Shown here: piece after piece, positions 32,088 to 44,715 of the stretch | Layout of the letters: the number at the start of each line of letters is the position of its first letter | How positions within the stretch are numbered: the first letter of the stretch is position 1 | NCBI GenBank assembly: GCA_958510875.1 | Contig: OY294068.1 | Span: 152,928,388 to 152,992,387 of the forward strand | DNA length: 64,000 nucleotides | Reading direction: 5' to 3' | DNA from: Endomychus coccineus | Lineage: Eukaryota > Arthropoda > Insecta > Coleoptera > Endomychidae | Program-made: the position numbers and the translations under genes | The notes under the pieces: model-generated | Told to the model about the DNA's origin: nothing | Databases searched by the model: none | Seen by the model: the letters and a program-made list of their open reading frames with translations, nothing else

Positions 32088-33972
32088 TGTAATAATCCGA
32101 CGGATTATTACTTTTGTATTGAGGTCTTTGAATAATATTGATTTAAATTCAAATTGAAAATTTTATAAATTATTATATCTTGAACACGATATACCAGACA
32201 GACCTGGCGACGGTAATCTGAGACCTCTTTTCCGTATCATTGGTCGGTCAGCCATGAACCATGCTTCGCAAACGTAGCAAAGTACGCGGTCAACGGTACT
32301 AGTTTTTTCCTGAGTCAGGAAAAGTCCACGTGGACTTGAGTAGACCCGTCACTGACAATTCTTTTGCCTAGTCTGATTCCTATTGGCTGCTGGTATAAAT
32401 TATGGGTGGGACATGCTCCCGGTTTTCTAAGTTAAACATATTTTCTAAGATTGAGCGTGAGGCGCCCCCCCCCGCTTCAATGGTTTCATAAAAACTAATT
32501 ACTTTGAGGAAAAAAGGCAGTTCTCACCATCTACTCAGTAGTTCTTAACTACCTACTTGTTCGGTAAGTCAGCTTGCTTTATGTCCACAGGGATGTTCTC
32601 TTGTTGCATTAAATCAAATCAATTAATATCATGTTGTCAAGATTTAGACAAACTGAATGCCAGAAATTTATAGATTAAATTAATTCATCAATTTGTGTCC
32701 ATTGCAACAAGGGTTATACATCCCTGGCGGGTTAAAGCAGCGCTGGACTTCTTCGCGTCTTCCGCGTCACGCGTAAAGTGTTTGTTCCCCTTTTTAAACA
32801 TCCTTTTTGTGACAATTTTTCTATCATAATAAATGTGACCCGACGTAGAAATCGAGTGTTAAAATCCTTTGTGCGTTATTACTACAAGGGGTTCGAGACG
32901 AAATGGAGTATTTGACCAACAGGGTAAGTGCATTTTGATTGCCAAAGAACAAGTGTTATATTGACATCAACCTCGGAATCGGCAACATAATATAAGGTGG
33001 TTATTTAACCTTCAGATCACGGTCCGCCCGCCAAGGTATATTATTTAATGTATGTGTATGTTATCTATCTTTTTGCCATTTGGGCTATTTCAAGTGTTCT
33101 ATACAAATTCCGCTTAACGGAGATCCCTCAGGTGCTATGATAGAGTATCATGTCGTTAGGTTTACCCCGGCTTCCTAGAAAGGGAGGTATCATTTAACTT
33201 TGAACATTATTTATCCATTATCGGTGTGATTGAGCGTGAAATCGATCATTGTTCCGTGTGTACTAATTAGCCTTCCATTTGATTCAAACTCTCCAGAGAT
33301 CCTGGTAGGAACTCGCTAGCTGGCGAAAAGGGTAAAACCTAGCGACATCGATAATTCCCCAGGTTCACCCTTAGGGTCAACCTGAACTGGACATCTTTTA
33401 TATTCACGTATCATTCCCTTTGCTAAATTTTGTTTTGATCTTTTGATCGTTTTGTTAGATTTCGATGTACTAAATTTCGTTTTGTTGTAATCAATATACA
33501 TTTATTATTTAATTTGATTAACGAGTTTAATTAGTAATTCCTAATCACCTCTCAGCGAAATACGACCTTTAGAGTTCACGCTTGAATAGATATGAAGATA
33601 TAAGAGTAGGTAATTGAACGAGGTGGTCCCTTGGAAGGGATCGCGGCCTCATAGTCAAAAACAGCTTCTAGGTGAGCTGAAATATACACCTAGTGGTGGC
33701 AGCTTAAAAGAACCTCAAGGGTACACGGATCAACTAAGATCTTCGATACCCGAGCAGGTTCCAACAAACATCTTAATTTATATAACACGTCGATGAGGTA
33801 TTAACGCTACCTGAAATAATACCCAGACGACGGTGACAAGTTCAAGTATCACGAGCAGTGAGACAGGATTTCGAACCTATTCACTTATTTGGGAAATATT
33901 AAATCTAGAGCAATCTGGAGTAGGTTCGAGGTTATTATTACAAACAAACACAACGCTCGGCGGAACGTTACA
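32088..33972 (+). repeat. 5' LTR (1885 bp)
   Basis: It starts TGTAATAATCC and ends CGGAACGTTACA. A perfect 21-base palindrome (32090-32110) sits at the tip. A run of nine Cs near 32465 is eight in the other LTR. The two identical 60-61-codon frames found in both LTRs have no known domain. Confidence 0.9.
32382..32400 (+). promoter_or_regulatory. LTR core promoter candidate (CCAAT-like and TATA)
   Basis: ATTGG (an inverted CCAAT) at 32382-32386 is followed by TATAAAT at 32394-32400, in the first quarter of the LTR as expected for U3. AATAAA at 32828-32833 is a possible polyadenylation signal. The same pair occurs in the 3' LTR near 39062-39080. Confidence 0.45.
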
Positions 33973-36900
33973 TATGGTGGCAGCTAAGGGATTGTAAATT
34001 GAAGTGAAAATCCAGAAATTTGGGGATTTACACATCAAATTCTACAAAAAAGAATTCACGCCGTTTTTAGAGAAAAAGAAGTTATTGAAATGAGTTGTAT
34101 TATTCAAGCGTAAGAAAATGATTACAAGGTAATTGAACTAAGTTGAAAGGTGATATAGGACAATCAACTGGCATTGTTGAACCCAAGTGAATTAGAGTCG
34201 GGTTACATACGCGGAATCAGTTGCATACATGAACATCTTAAGTATTTACGCACGAAAGGAATTTTCGCGGTCAGCATATAGATCGTAGTAAATCTGAATT
34301 GTATAATCTATACTCTGCAACTATGAAATAAATAACCATTCCGAGTTGAAGTCAAAGATAGGTGCTTTAGTTTTGCTTGCTGATGTTCTCGCTTCACAGG
34401 AATTATTTTTTTGTTGTTGTATATTGAACTGAACTAACGATTCAGGCGAAAACATCGGAACCAGCTGTTCTAGGACCAGGAGAATAATTGTGTTATTGCA
34501 GTTTGTTTATGTAATTCGTTTTTTTGCTAGTATAGCTACAGCCAGGACTGGAGTACGAGTTTTATGTTAAAAACATTCGCGTATAGTATCCAGTTGATAC
34601 GAATTATGTTGGTCCTAGGTAGAAACGAAGTAAAGCACATCTAACAAACAAGGTATGTTAGGAAACACTGATAGAGCAAAAGGTTGTCACTTATAGTAGA
34701 TTTTGAAATTTTATGTTTATATGTTTATGTTTTATTACTGCTTTTGAACTGGAACTGTTTTTTTAATTTAAACGGACTGTACCCATTATTTTCAATTCAA
34801 AACCCATGTTCAGGGTGGGGACGAGTGAGCGTTCGGCTGAGGTGTTAATGGAGTTATGGGCACAGTAGACACGAGGGATGTGTATGTGTATGGATTTGTG
34901 AGTACACTGTGTTCAGTGAGGGATATGGAATTGTTATCCCGGTGTACGGATTCAGAGTGGATAATCCCGGGGATGGAAGGGACACTCTAGGGAACACCCC
35001 ACAGATTTGGAAGGTCGATGACCAGGAAGAGCAAGCACCCCGACGATAGTCCAGGCTTGATCTCTTCCTCGCATAGTATTCGCATGCTGGCCCGTAGGGA
35101 AGTAATTTGCGTAACGCTATCCATCTGAAGGGGGTAGTTCGTGGGAACCTGCCGCAGCAGCGCGAAGCAGAGGTTAGAGCCGTTAAAACGCACCAAGTTC
35201 TCCCCTGCTTAGATAATTGACGAAATCACGTGGGGTCCCTTTAAATTGAAAATACAGGATTCAAGTAGATTCAGGTCTGGCGGTTTAGCGCGCCATGAGA
35301 TTAAATGAGGTCAATGACCTAACAGGCGGATGAGATTCAGATGACGTGTGCCGCTATTATTTTCTTCGCTTTTACCTCATTAGAATCTAAAATAAAGCAG
35401 AAATTCGAGATTCAATGTTGGAAAGGTTAGTGCCAGTAGGTGAGGTCCAAGGTATTTGAACGGACTTTTGTTTTTGTGTATTGCAATCAATGGATTGGCA
35501 TTGTGTTCACCTACTAGAGATAAATTGGAATGGAATCATGGGATGTCGAAGAATATTGAGATATTAGTAAACCTTTACACGCCTATACAGTGGGCAACCA
35601 GTCCCTGAATTTTAAATGTTCAAACTATATAAGTATAGTTTTGTTTTTGTCGGCAAATCAGTAAATGTTCAAGCTTATCTAGTCTTCAAGAGATTAATAA
35701 TCTACGCAAAATATTAGCAAATAACTGACCGAATAGAGAAAGTGGTACGTAAGATCGTAGAACTCACCCCCGTACCATTCCCGGGCAACTGATAGTAGAA
35801 TTGGATGGTAGCCGAATCCATGGCTGAGGGGTAAGATTCCCCCAAAAAGGAGCTACTGGGCCAATGGGCGTATGCTGTCTCTAGTTAAAATAGGGACCGG
35901 ATATTCCTATTGACCAGGTTGGAAGGGTAGTTGTACCCCGTAGGGGGAATGAGGTCACTGTATTGGATTGTCTTAAATCCTGATGGAAAGGTAGCTTGGG
36001 GAAATTTATATTTCTGTTCCGGAAAGGTCCAGTACAGTGATTCCTCATTCCAGTGTGTGAATGGTGTGCGAATGTAGGTGTTAGAGGCATTCGCGCACTT
36101 AATCGAGATGCCAGGAGGTGCATCGAGTGCTAAGGACATTGGGCATGACGCGGGTCAATGTGTGGACTTTTTCTGGCAATTAAGCAGCAAGGATCGGCTC
36201 CGACTGGCCTGAGCATAGCGATATCGAGATGTCCCATACTTCAAACAACGCGAATCCTGGCGACAGCAGGACGTTGTGGAAGATCTCTACTCAGCATCTC
36301 AAAACTGGTTGTAGAGCATAAATCTTCAGGGAGGTATCGGGCTGAATCGTAATATGCGTCCGATGCTGTTGAGAAAGGTCCGCAATACCCGAGGTCAATA
36401 AAGGTCATACCCAAGAGGGCTGTCAGCACCAGAATGTTCAGTAAGGGCAGAGGGCAAACTGGAAGTGGTTAGGCCAGGGAGGCCAGAAAAGTTTGTGTTT
36501 TTTAGAAAAAGTCCAGGTTGGACTGATGGGCCAGTTGTGCCATTGGAGAAGGACGGGAAGGAAGCCCGGAGTTTGGAAGGGAGTTTTTGGGTCCAGGATG
36601 GACCGGAAGGCCAGGTAGGCCAATTGTGAATCTGGCAGGTGGAATTCGGCGGTAGGGGTAGTCGACCAGGAATTTGGGGTCGATATCCAAAAAAAGTGAC
36701 GTACCAAGCGCAGGCACTGGATTTTGATTGGTTGGAAAGACCCATGAGTGATTTGGGCAGATAGGCCGCCTGAAGAGCAGCGGGACGCGTGGTCGTCCGT
36801 GAGGGCAGGAAATTGGGTCGAGGAAGTGCGCGGGGCGGGTGAGAGAATACCCCCCAGAGAATGAATGAGAGTCAGTAAATTCGGGACCTCTGACTCTTCA

Positions 36901-38767
36901 AGTCACCGCGTTCCGCTTGAATTATTTTTATTTTGATGAAAAGAAGAGCCCTCGAGCTCATATCAAGTAAATTCAGTGAACAAGAGCTCGGACCCTCGAG
37001 TCACGAAAGTAGAAATATGTTGGGGTAAGTATGTAAGGACAAGCGGATGGCAGTCCAGAACGAGAGAGACGTTTCACCCCCAGGAGGCGAGATAGTAGAG
37101 GCGCGTATGAGTTAGAACAGTGCCCTCGAGCACTTGGTCCGGAAATGTTGTCGTTTAATTATGTTCGACACCCCCCTGTTCTTTTTATGGTAACCTATGC
37201 CATCGATAACGAATATAGTTAGCGCAAAGAGAAGGGGAGGTGATCTGGATAAACATGTTTAAGGGGTAGTCTCGGGTAGAGTTTTTTTTAGGGTTGTTAG
37301 GTCCGAATACGACATTGTAGAATTTTTCAAGAAAAATGCATTCATGCAGGAGCCGGATTATACATAATGTTTTTTTTTGTGTGTAAAGTTTGTATATGTA
37401 TTTCTAGTGTGGCCGCTTGTACTACCTGCATGGATTTATTGTTATTTCTTCTTATTTGCGAAATATGTGTTAGTGTAACATGTTAGATAGTAAGTAACTT
37501 CAGAGTAACCTCGCTTCTATGATACGAGGAAGGAAGTCGGATTTAATTTGTTTTCATGTGATCCTCCCATAATGAAGGGAACAGTGTTTTAAAAATTTTT
37601 TTTTTGTGTGATTAGAAAACTTAGCTTCTTTTGCTCGGAAGTATTTCGGCCGCAACAATGTGCTGGCTGGTAGTAGCTTTCCTTCTTCGTACATAGACAT
37701 GTCATCGCTTAGGGTTACAAACTGGAACAATTATCTTTTTGGTTGTGCGCTATTATACGTTCATGGGAGTTTACGCCGGGGCCCATCAGCATCTTACGGA
37801 ACACCTAATTCGCAGTAATTGTTTCTTGGTACTGGAATTGATCGACACAGATAACGAAGGACCACCACGAACGAGCCCAGATCCAGGTAAATTGCGAGTA
37901 CTAGTTTCACCAAAGATGGTTAAGTGTGGACATCGGTAGTAGTCAGAACTTAGTGAGGACATTACAATTACGGCGCTACAAAGCTCAAGATTTCCGTAGG
38001 AGGGATACCAACCCTGGATACTTATGTTATGGTATGGAAAAGGAGAAGACAAGGAGAAGAGGATTCCAAGAGGAATGGGATGCAGACCAATAACCACGGA
38101 GAATGGATTGGACCCGTGTGTTGAATAGAATGTTGAAATGTGTTATGGTTTATATTGGCCGCCTGCAATGGAACACCCCTGGATCAGCTCCAGTCGACTA
38201 CCTGCCGCCCGTATGGTTGAAGCCGCCGCGTATACCGATGGAGAACCTCATGCCTTCCCTCGTTGCAAAATGACCGAGAATGCTAGTTACACTTGACTAC
38301 TGCCGATGAGTCATACACATTTGACCGTTTGGTTGGAAGCAACGAACCCCCGTATCCAGCGACATCCGGAATTCGAACCCCTAGTGTAAGTGCGGGTTAG
38401 TGATTCGCTCTCCGATCGATCAGTGGCGTAGGTAGCGGAACTGTTTCGGACTTAATCATAGCGCTCAAGTGATGACTATGTTTGTTGATTGTATCTATAG
38501 TACGTATTGCGAGGTTATTTTATATTATGTAGTTAAATAGGGTTTCTTTTTTTTTTGTTGGTTGTTTCGAGGGAACAGCGTTAATCGCTGTGCAATGCCA
38601 ATTATCAAGTTACATGAGCGGAGCTGCTAAAGCGCGCTCCGGTAGAGATGCCTGCGCGTATCTAGGTAGGCGGATATGATCTGAAGGGTTTTAAAAACAA
38701 TAATCCAGAGGCGGAGAAAGGAGTGGGTTCTTTCAGAACCGCACTCTTTCTTAGAAGAAGGAGGTGA
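33973..38767 (+). other. Non-coding interior of the LTR element
   Basis: TGGTGGCAGCTAAGG at 33975-33989 is the likely primer-binding site, starting with the TGG that pairs with a tRNA CCA end. AGAAGAAGGAGGTGA at 38753-38767 is the polypurine tract. Between them I looked for the RT YxDD, integrase HHCC and DDE, protease DSG/DTG and gag CCHC patterns and found none. The middle part (about 35700-37100) is noticeably more GC-rich than the flanks. Confidence 0.7.
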
Positions 38768-40651
38768 TGTAATAATCCGACGGATTATTACTTTTGTATT
38801 GAGGTCTTTGAATAATATTGATTTAAATTCAAATTGAAAATTTTATAAATTATTATATCTTGAACACGATATACCAGACAGACCTGGCGACGGTAATCTG
38901 AGACCTCTTTTCCGTATCATTGGTCGGTCAGCCATGAACCATGCTTCGCAAACGTAGCAAAGTACGCGGTCAACGGTACTAGTTTTTTCCTGAGTCAGGA
39001 AAAGTCCACGTGGACTTGAGTAGACCCGTCACTGACAATTCTTTTGCCTAGTCTGATTCCTATTGGCTGCTGGTATAAATTATGGGTGGGACATGCTCCC
39101 GGTTTTCTAAGTTAAACATATTTTCTAAGATTGAGCGTGAGGCGCCCCCCCCGCTTCAATGGTTTCATAAAAACTAATTACTTTGAGGAAAAAAGGCAGT
39201 TCTCACCATCTACTCAGTAGTTCTTAACTACCTACTTGTTCGGTAAGTCAGCTTGCTTTATGTCCACAGGGATGTTCTCTTGTTGCATTAAATCAAATCA
39301 ATTAATATCATGTTGTCAAGATTTAGACAAACTGAATGCCAGAAATTTATAGATTAAATTAATTCATCAATTTGTGTCCATTGCAACAAGGGTTATACAT
39401 CCCTGGCGGGCTAAAGCAGCGCTGGACTTCTTCGCGTCTTCCGCGTCACGCGTAAAGTGTTTGTTCCCCTTTTTAAACATCCTTTTTGTGACAATTTTTC
39501 TATCATAATAAATGTGACCCGACGTAGAAATCGAGTGTTAAAATCCTTTGTGCGTTATTACTACAAGGGGTTCGAGACGAAATGGAGTATTTGACCAACA
39601 GGGTAAGTGCATTTTGATTGCCAAAGAACAAGTGTTATATTGACATCAACCTCGGAATCGGCAACATAATATAAGGTGGTTATTTAACCTTCAGATCACG
39701 GTCCGCCCACCAAGGTATATTATTTAATGTATGTGTATGTTATCTATCTTTTTGCCATTTGGGCTATTTCAAGTGTTCTATACAAATTCCGCTTAACGGA
39801 GATCCCTCAGGTGCTATGATAGAGTATCATGTCGTTAGGTTTACCCCGGCTTCCTAGAAAGGGAGGTATCATTTAACTTTGAACATTATTTATCCATTAT
39901 CGGTGTGATTGAGCGTGAAATCGATCATTGTTCCGTGTGTACTAATTAGCCTTCCATTTGATTCAAACTCTCCAGAGATCCTGGTAGGAACTCGCTAGCT
40001 GGCGAAAAGGGTAAAACCTAGCGACATCGATAATTCCCCAGGTTCACCCTTAGGGTCAACCTGAACTGGACATCTTTTATATTCACGTATCATTCCCTTT
40101 GCTAAATTTTGTTTTGATCTTTTGATCGTTTTGTTAGATTTCGATGTACTAAATTTCGTTTTGTTGTAATCAATATACATTTATTATTTAATTTGATTAA
40201 CGAGTTTAATTAGTAATTCCTAATCACCTCTCAGCGAAATACGACCTTTAGAGTTCACGCTTGAATAGATATGAAGATATAAGAGTAGGTAATTGAACGA
40301 GGTGGTCCCTTGGAAGGGATCGCGGCCTCATAGTCAAAAACAGCTTCTAGGTGAGCTGAAATATACACCTAGTGGTGGCAGCTTAAAAGAACCTCAAGGG
40401 TACACGGATCAACTAAGATCTTCGATACCCAAGCAGGTTCCAACAAACATCTTAATTTATATAACACGTCGATGAGGTATTAACGCTACCTGAAATAATA
40501 CCCAGACGACGGTGACAAGTTCAAGTATCACGAGCAGTGAGACAGGATTTCGAACCTATTCACTTATTTGGGAAATATTAAATCTAGAGCAATCTGGAGT
40601 AGGTTCGAGGTTATTATTACAAACAAACACAACGCTCGGCGGAACGTTACA
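38768..40651 (+). repeat. 3' LTR (1884 bp)
   Basis: It matches 32088-33972 except for one C fewer in the C run, T to C near 39411, G to A near 39709 and G to A near 40431 (about 99.8 percent identity by eye). Confidence 0.9.
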
Positions 40652-41667
40652 CCAGTGAATGAAGTCCAAAATCGACCTGAATATCAAAAATTTTTTTGTT
40701 ATGAGCTGATTTTGATCTGTGAGGGCTCATTCTCTTCGTAATGATGTCTAGAACAAAGTGCGGGGGTTTATTTTTCTGACTAATTGTTTATATTGTTAAT
40801 AAACAATAATTAGTGTTAAACAAATGCGTGTCTCAGAGCATTATAAGAAAAAATTAAAAAGTACAAGTGTTAAGCGAGTAATTGAATATTTTGAAGTATT
40901 AAAGTAATAAACAAATGTTCACAAAGCTTATTCAATGCTCATAAGCAATTTGTTAATTAACAACTAAACAAAAAAATGAAATTAGGTCTGGTTACACGAT
41001 ATTGGAATCGATTTCGGACATTTTCAACTTGATGAACACGAATTTGATGATTTCATAATTGTAATAAATTGTTTATTCTATATGTTAAAAAATGGTAATC
41101 GGCCCCCCTGTGTTAATAAACAAATGGTATTTGTATTCGTGTTCATCGAGTTGAAAATATCCGAAATCGACTCCAAAATCGCATAACCAGACCTAATCTC
41201 ATTTTTTCGTTCATTTGTTACCCAACAAATTGTTTATTAACAAATGAAATAAACAATTTATTGAAATTATATCAACCAATTCGTGTTCATCGAGTTGAAA
41301 ATATCCGAAATCGAGTTCAAAATCGCATAACCAGACCAGATTAACAAATTGTTTTTCATTACAAATGATTCATTAAGAATTTGTTTATGAACATTGAGTA
41401 AGCTTTATGAACTTTTGTTTATTACTTTAACACTTGAAAATATTCAATCACTTGCTTAAAACCTGTACTTTTTAATTTTTTCTTATAATGTTCTGAGACA
41501 CGCATTTGTTTAACAGTATAAACAATTATTAACAATATAAACAATTATTCAGAAAAATAAACCCCCGCACTTTGTTCTAGACATCATTACGAAGAAAATG
41601 AGCCCTCACAGATCAAAATCGGCTTATAACAAAAAAATTTAAATATTAATACCTTCATTTACTGGAC
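40652..41667. mobile_element. Foldback element B, 1.0 kb, TA target, split by the LTR element
   Basis: The right end is ACTTCATTTACTGGAC-like followed by TA (41668-41669). Its complement starts GTCCAGTAAATGAAG, matching GTCCAG (32082-32087) joined to TGAATGAAG (40656 on). Bases 40652-40655 are the duplicated CCAG. The two arms pair over about 430 bp. The right arm has an extra copy of a CGATTTCGGATATTTTCAAC-containing unit. There is no coding sequence. Confidence 0.8.
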
Positions 41668-41669
41668 TA

Positions 41670-42084
41670 TATTCATAATACAGGTCAATCAGCGATACAC
41701 TTTCTGCAGTCGAATAAACCATTTTAGATCAAAATAAAGTTTAGTCACAGACAAAACCCTGCGAGAGATACTAAATTGAAATGACTCAAATTTTAATACT
41801 CGAAACTTCGAAGGAACTGCAACATTTATAAATTCTATACAAAAACAGAATTCCACAGCAGATAAAATGAAGAACTTTTTTCTTCGAACGATAAGAGTTG
41901 AATTTAAATTACCTTTTGTCAGAGGTAAATGGATTGAGGAACGTAGAAAACATTTCCTTATTAAAATAAATAATAGAGACAAATTATAGTAAATAAATTA
42001 TGTTGGATTTGCTGAAGAGAGAATTAAATGATCATTAAAATATGGTATCACACGAATTTTAATCTCATTTTAATTTAAGGGGTT
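41670..42084. other. Unassigned intronic DNA
   Basis: A 97-codon minus-strand frame at 41689-41982 has no familiar domain and is AT-driven. Nothing else recognised. Confidence 0.35.
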
Positions 42085-42425
42085 GATAATTATGCACAAC
42101 AGACTTCTTCTCTGAGATGAAAATCGAGGAGTTTTAACATTTTATCATCAAGAAATAATTATTGAGAAATCGTTCTACTTTCATTGTTGTTCCCTTATTT
42201 TCTCAAAAACGGCTCCGTCAAATTTTCGATACTAAGATGCGTTGAACAGGAAATCCGATTACCTTTGAAATAAGCTACTCCTATTCTCATTGAAGATTTC
42301 GTTGTTGAAGGTCACCCCAGCGAGATTGTGGAAGTCACAAGGTTGATGATATGACCAAAATCTCTCTCCCGGGAGATTAAAATCGACGGGTACGAGCGAG
42401 TTTTTTTATAGCCCACTCGGTATAT
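42085..42425 (-). repeat. Dispersed repeat, inverted partner of 31345-31800
   Basis: The reverse complement aligns with 31345-31745 through ACCCGTCGATTTTAATCTC, GGTAATCGGATTTCCTGTTC and GAGCCGTTTTTGAGAAAATA. The two copies flank the foldback B and LTR complex in inverted orientation. Confidence 0.55.
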
Positions 42426-42811
42426 GCAAACTTTGCATAAATTTGGCAAAATTGTAATTTTTTTCAATATCTTAACCGAAAATATTGTAGCATATATTTC
42501 ATTTATTCTTGCATTTCTCTAATTTCATATATATGATATACTTGTTACTTTCTTTACAAACAAACATCTGACCGAGCATTTTCGATTACACCATTCACAA
42601 ATTCTCAGAAAGGTCTAAGAATGGGTCGTGCAAGTATCGATTTCAAGACTAGTATATTCTTGGAAGGGAAGATTGGGAAAATTTCAGGGTAGGTTACAAT
42701 CGTGTTGACAACTATTTATCGGTACATATTATTGTTTGATACTATAAAGAGTGTACTATAGTTGGGTGTTCTAGAATTGTCGTTTTGTACACGGTTTGAG
42801 TGACTTTTAAG

Positions 42812-44352
42812 ATGCCGAAGTGTAGTTCATTATGGATTAGGCCTACCCTGAAATCATTATGGATGGCGATCGTATATTCTGCAGGTCTGTTTCAAAATTG
42901 AAAGTATGTACTTTCATTTATTTTATTGATGAAAAATTTTAAATTTGTGAAATATAAACAAAATATTTTTTTTTGCTAAGCTAATACCCAATGAAAAAAT
43001 CCAAATCCGATACATCGGTACTCATTCCAGTCTGACCTTGATATGAGCAATCTATTTTCATTGCAGATCAGATGCGAAAGGAAATTTCAAGTCGATCAAC
43101 ATGCCAAAACTCCTTCGCACGTCGCAAAAGTGCGGAACATCAAATCAGTTCCTGTTCATATGTCACTAAGGGAGTCTATTGGGAAGGGAATTGAAAAGAG
43201 CGGTCAGAGTCTCTTTAATGAGCATTTATGCCAAGCATAAGTTTCTGTTAATACACTAAAAAATTAAATAACGTACAGTTCAAATCATTTTTGCAAAACT
43301 ATTGCAATTTCAATGTACCCGTTGAATTAACAATCAGGAAAAATTTTAAAAAATACTAGCAGATAATTATTGCTACATTATCGTTCACGAAACTACCGAC
43401 GCCTGTGGCTGATATATGGCGTATTTGATGATAGGAATACTTCAGGAGGAAGCACTAGGAAAATCATTTTTAATAGCTTCAAAGCAACTCGACAAAATAG
43501 TCATTAACTATTTTTTTTGCCGAATGCGGTACCCGCCGAAAAACTCATAATCACATCAGATCCAGCACCTTATATGTTGAAAGTTGGACAAATTTGAAAA
43601 TTTTTATCAAAATTTAATATATATAACTCTTTTAGTCTTAACAGAGTAGCGGAACCTATGAGAAACGAATTTCCTTAAGTAAGTGAACTAATTTCAAATG
43701 TTAAAAACGTATTCATCAAGACACGTTTGAGGGTGCAACTTTATCAAGATAAGTTACCAGGAATTTCTTCACCACCACAACCAATTACCACAAGGTGGGG
43801 AACTTGGTTGGTAACTGCTATTTCTTATGCAGAATATTTTGACAATTCAAAAAAATCATTTCAGATATTGTTGATAGTTTCCAATGTGCTTTAAGATCTC
43901 AGATATTACTCAGAAATAATGCAGTTGCTCAACAATCAGTTTTATGAATTCTAGTCATAGTTCCATTCCAAACTCAATACTAGCCCTAGAAAGAAGGTCT
44001 AGATCTGTTTTTGAATCCGTAATAATTAGAGAAGACTTGTCAGAGAAATGTGAGAACGTGCAAGGAACCATGGGAAGTGGAGTTTTCGGAAAACGAGAGA
44101 ACATGATACAAAAAATACATGTCTAACAAATATATCAAAAATATTTCTAGTTGAAATAATACCAGACGACTTTGATCAGCATTTGGAGTACAATATATTG
44201 CACAGATTGAAATATTGTCCGATAACATCTGTTGATGTAGAATGCAGTTTATTGCTATATAAAAAAATTTTAACTGATAAAAGACATTTCTTTTTCACCG
44301 AAGATTTTGAAAAACAGATAATAATAAATTTTTTTCATAGTGTAACGGAATA
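42812..44352 (+). pseudogene. hAT-superfamily transposase pseudogene
   Basis: It starts MPKCSSLW. Near 43065 it reads IRCERKFQVDQHAKTPSHV, a BED-type finger block. LNNVQFKSFLQNYCNFNVP follows near 43265. After frameshifts come VHETTDACG, where the usual DETTD catalytic aspartate is lost, then YLMIGILQEEALGKSFLIAS, and LISNVKNVFIKTRLRVQLYQ near 43690 leading to ITTRWGTWLVTA near 43785. The C-terminal dimerisation block PITSVDVECSFLLYKKILTD near 44222 has the usual PITS.DVERSF pattern. At least four frameshifts or stops disable it. Its terminal repeats were not identified, and I cannot link it to the hAT element at 27902-29115. Confidence 0.75.
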
Positions 44353-44715
44353 ATTTTGACTCTTTTATTTCATATGTTAAATTCTAGGTTAAATTGGAAA
44401 TTGCGTTTTATTTTATGCAATTTGATGTAATTGAAAAATGTCGTCTTCTTCATATATAATACGTTCTGTTCTTCAGAAAAATATTATTCTCTTTTCTGTA
44501 TTGGATAATTTTTCTAGGGTGAAATGATTTTACATAATTCAGCAAGAATTTATTCTTAAATTTCTCTATTATGTTTGCATATGTTCAAAAAATATGTGCA
44601 TTTTTAAGAAAATATGTGCTTATTTTCAAAACGTATGTGCATATATCAAAAACAATTTTTTCCGGAATATATTCCGCGCTTTAATGATAACGATTAAAGT
44701 TGGTGGGGCGTTGTA

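Larger units (their letters stand above)
32088..40651 (+). mobile_element. LARD-like LTR retrotransposon, 8.56 kb, no coding capacity
   Basis: Two direct repeats of 1885 and 1884 bp starting TG and ending CA flank a 4.8-kb interior. CCAG is duplicated on both sides (32084-32087 and 40652-40655), as in Ty3/gypsy insertions. A primer-binding-like TGGTGGCAGC follows the first repeat, and a purine tract precedes the second. I saw four differences between the LTRs (one C-run length change and three substitutions), so the insertion is recent. No gag, protease, RT or integrase motif was found in any frame of the interior; the longest frames are about 116 codons. Orientation is taken from primer site and purine tract. 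It resembles a large retrotransposon derivative (LARD) moved in trans. Confidence 0.85.

Noticed and set aside
33316..33501. 61-codon frame repeated identically at 39995-40180
   Set aside because: Identity is explained by the near-identical LTRs, not by selection on a protein.
36395..36745. 116-codon proline-rich frame in the LTR element interior
   Set aside because: No gag or envelope pattern; overlapping frames on the same strand are equally open, as expected from GC-richer sequence.
38370..38450. Possible minus-strand tRNA-like B box (GGTTCGAATTCC) in the LTR element
   Set aside because: No convincing A box or acceptor stem could be paired.
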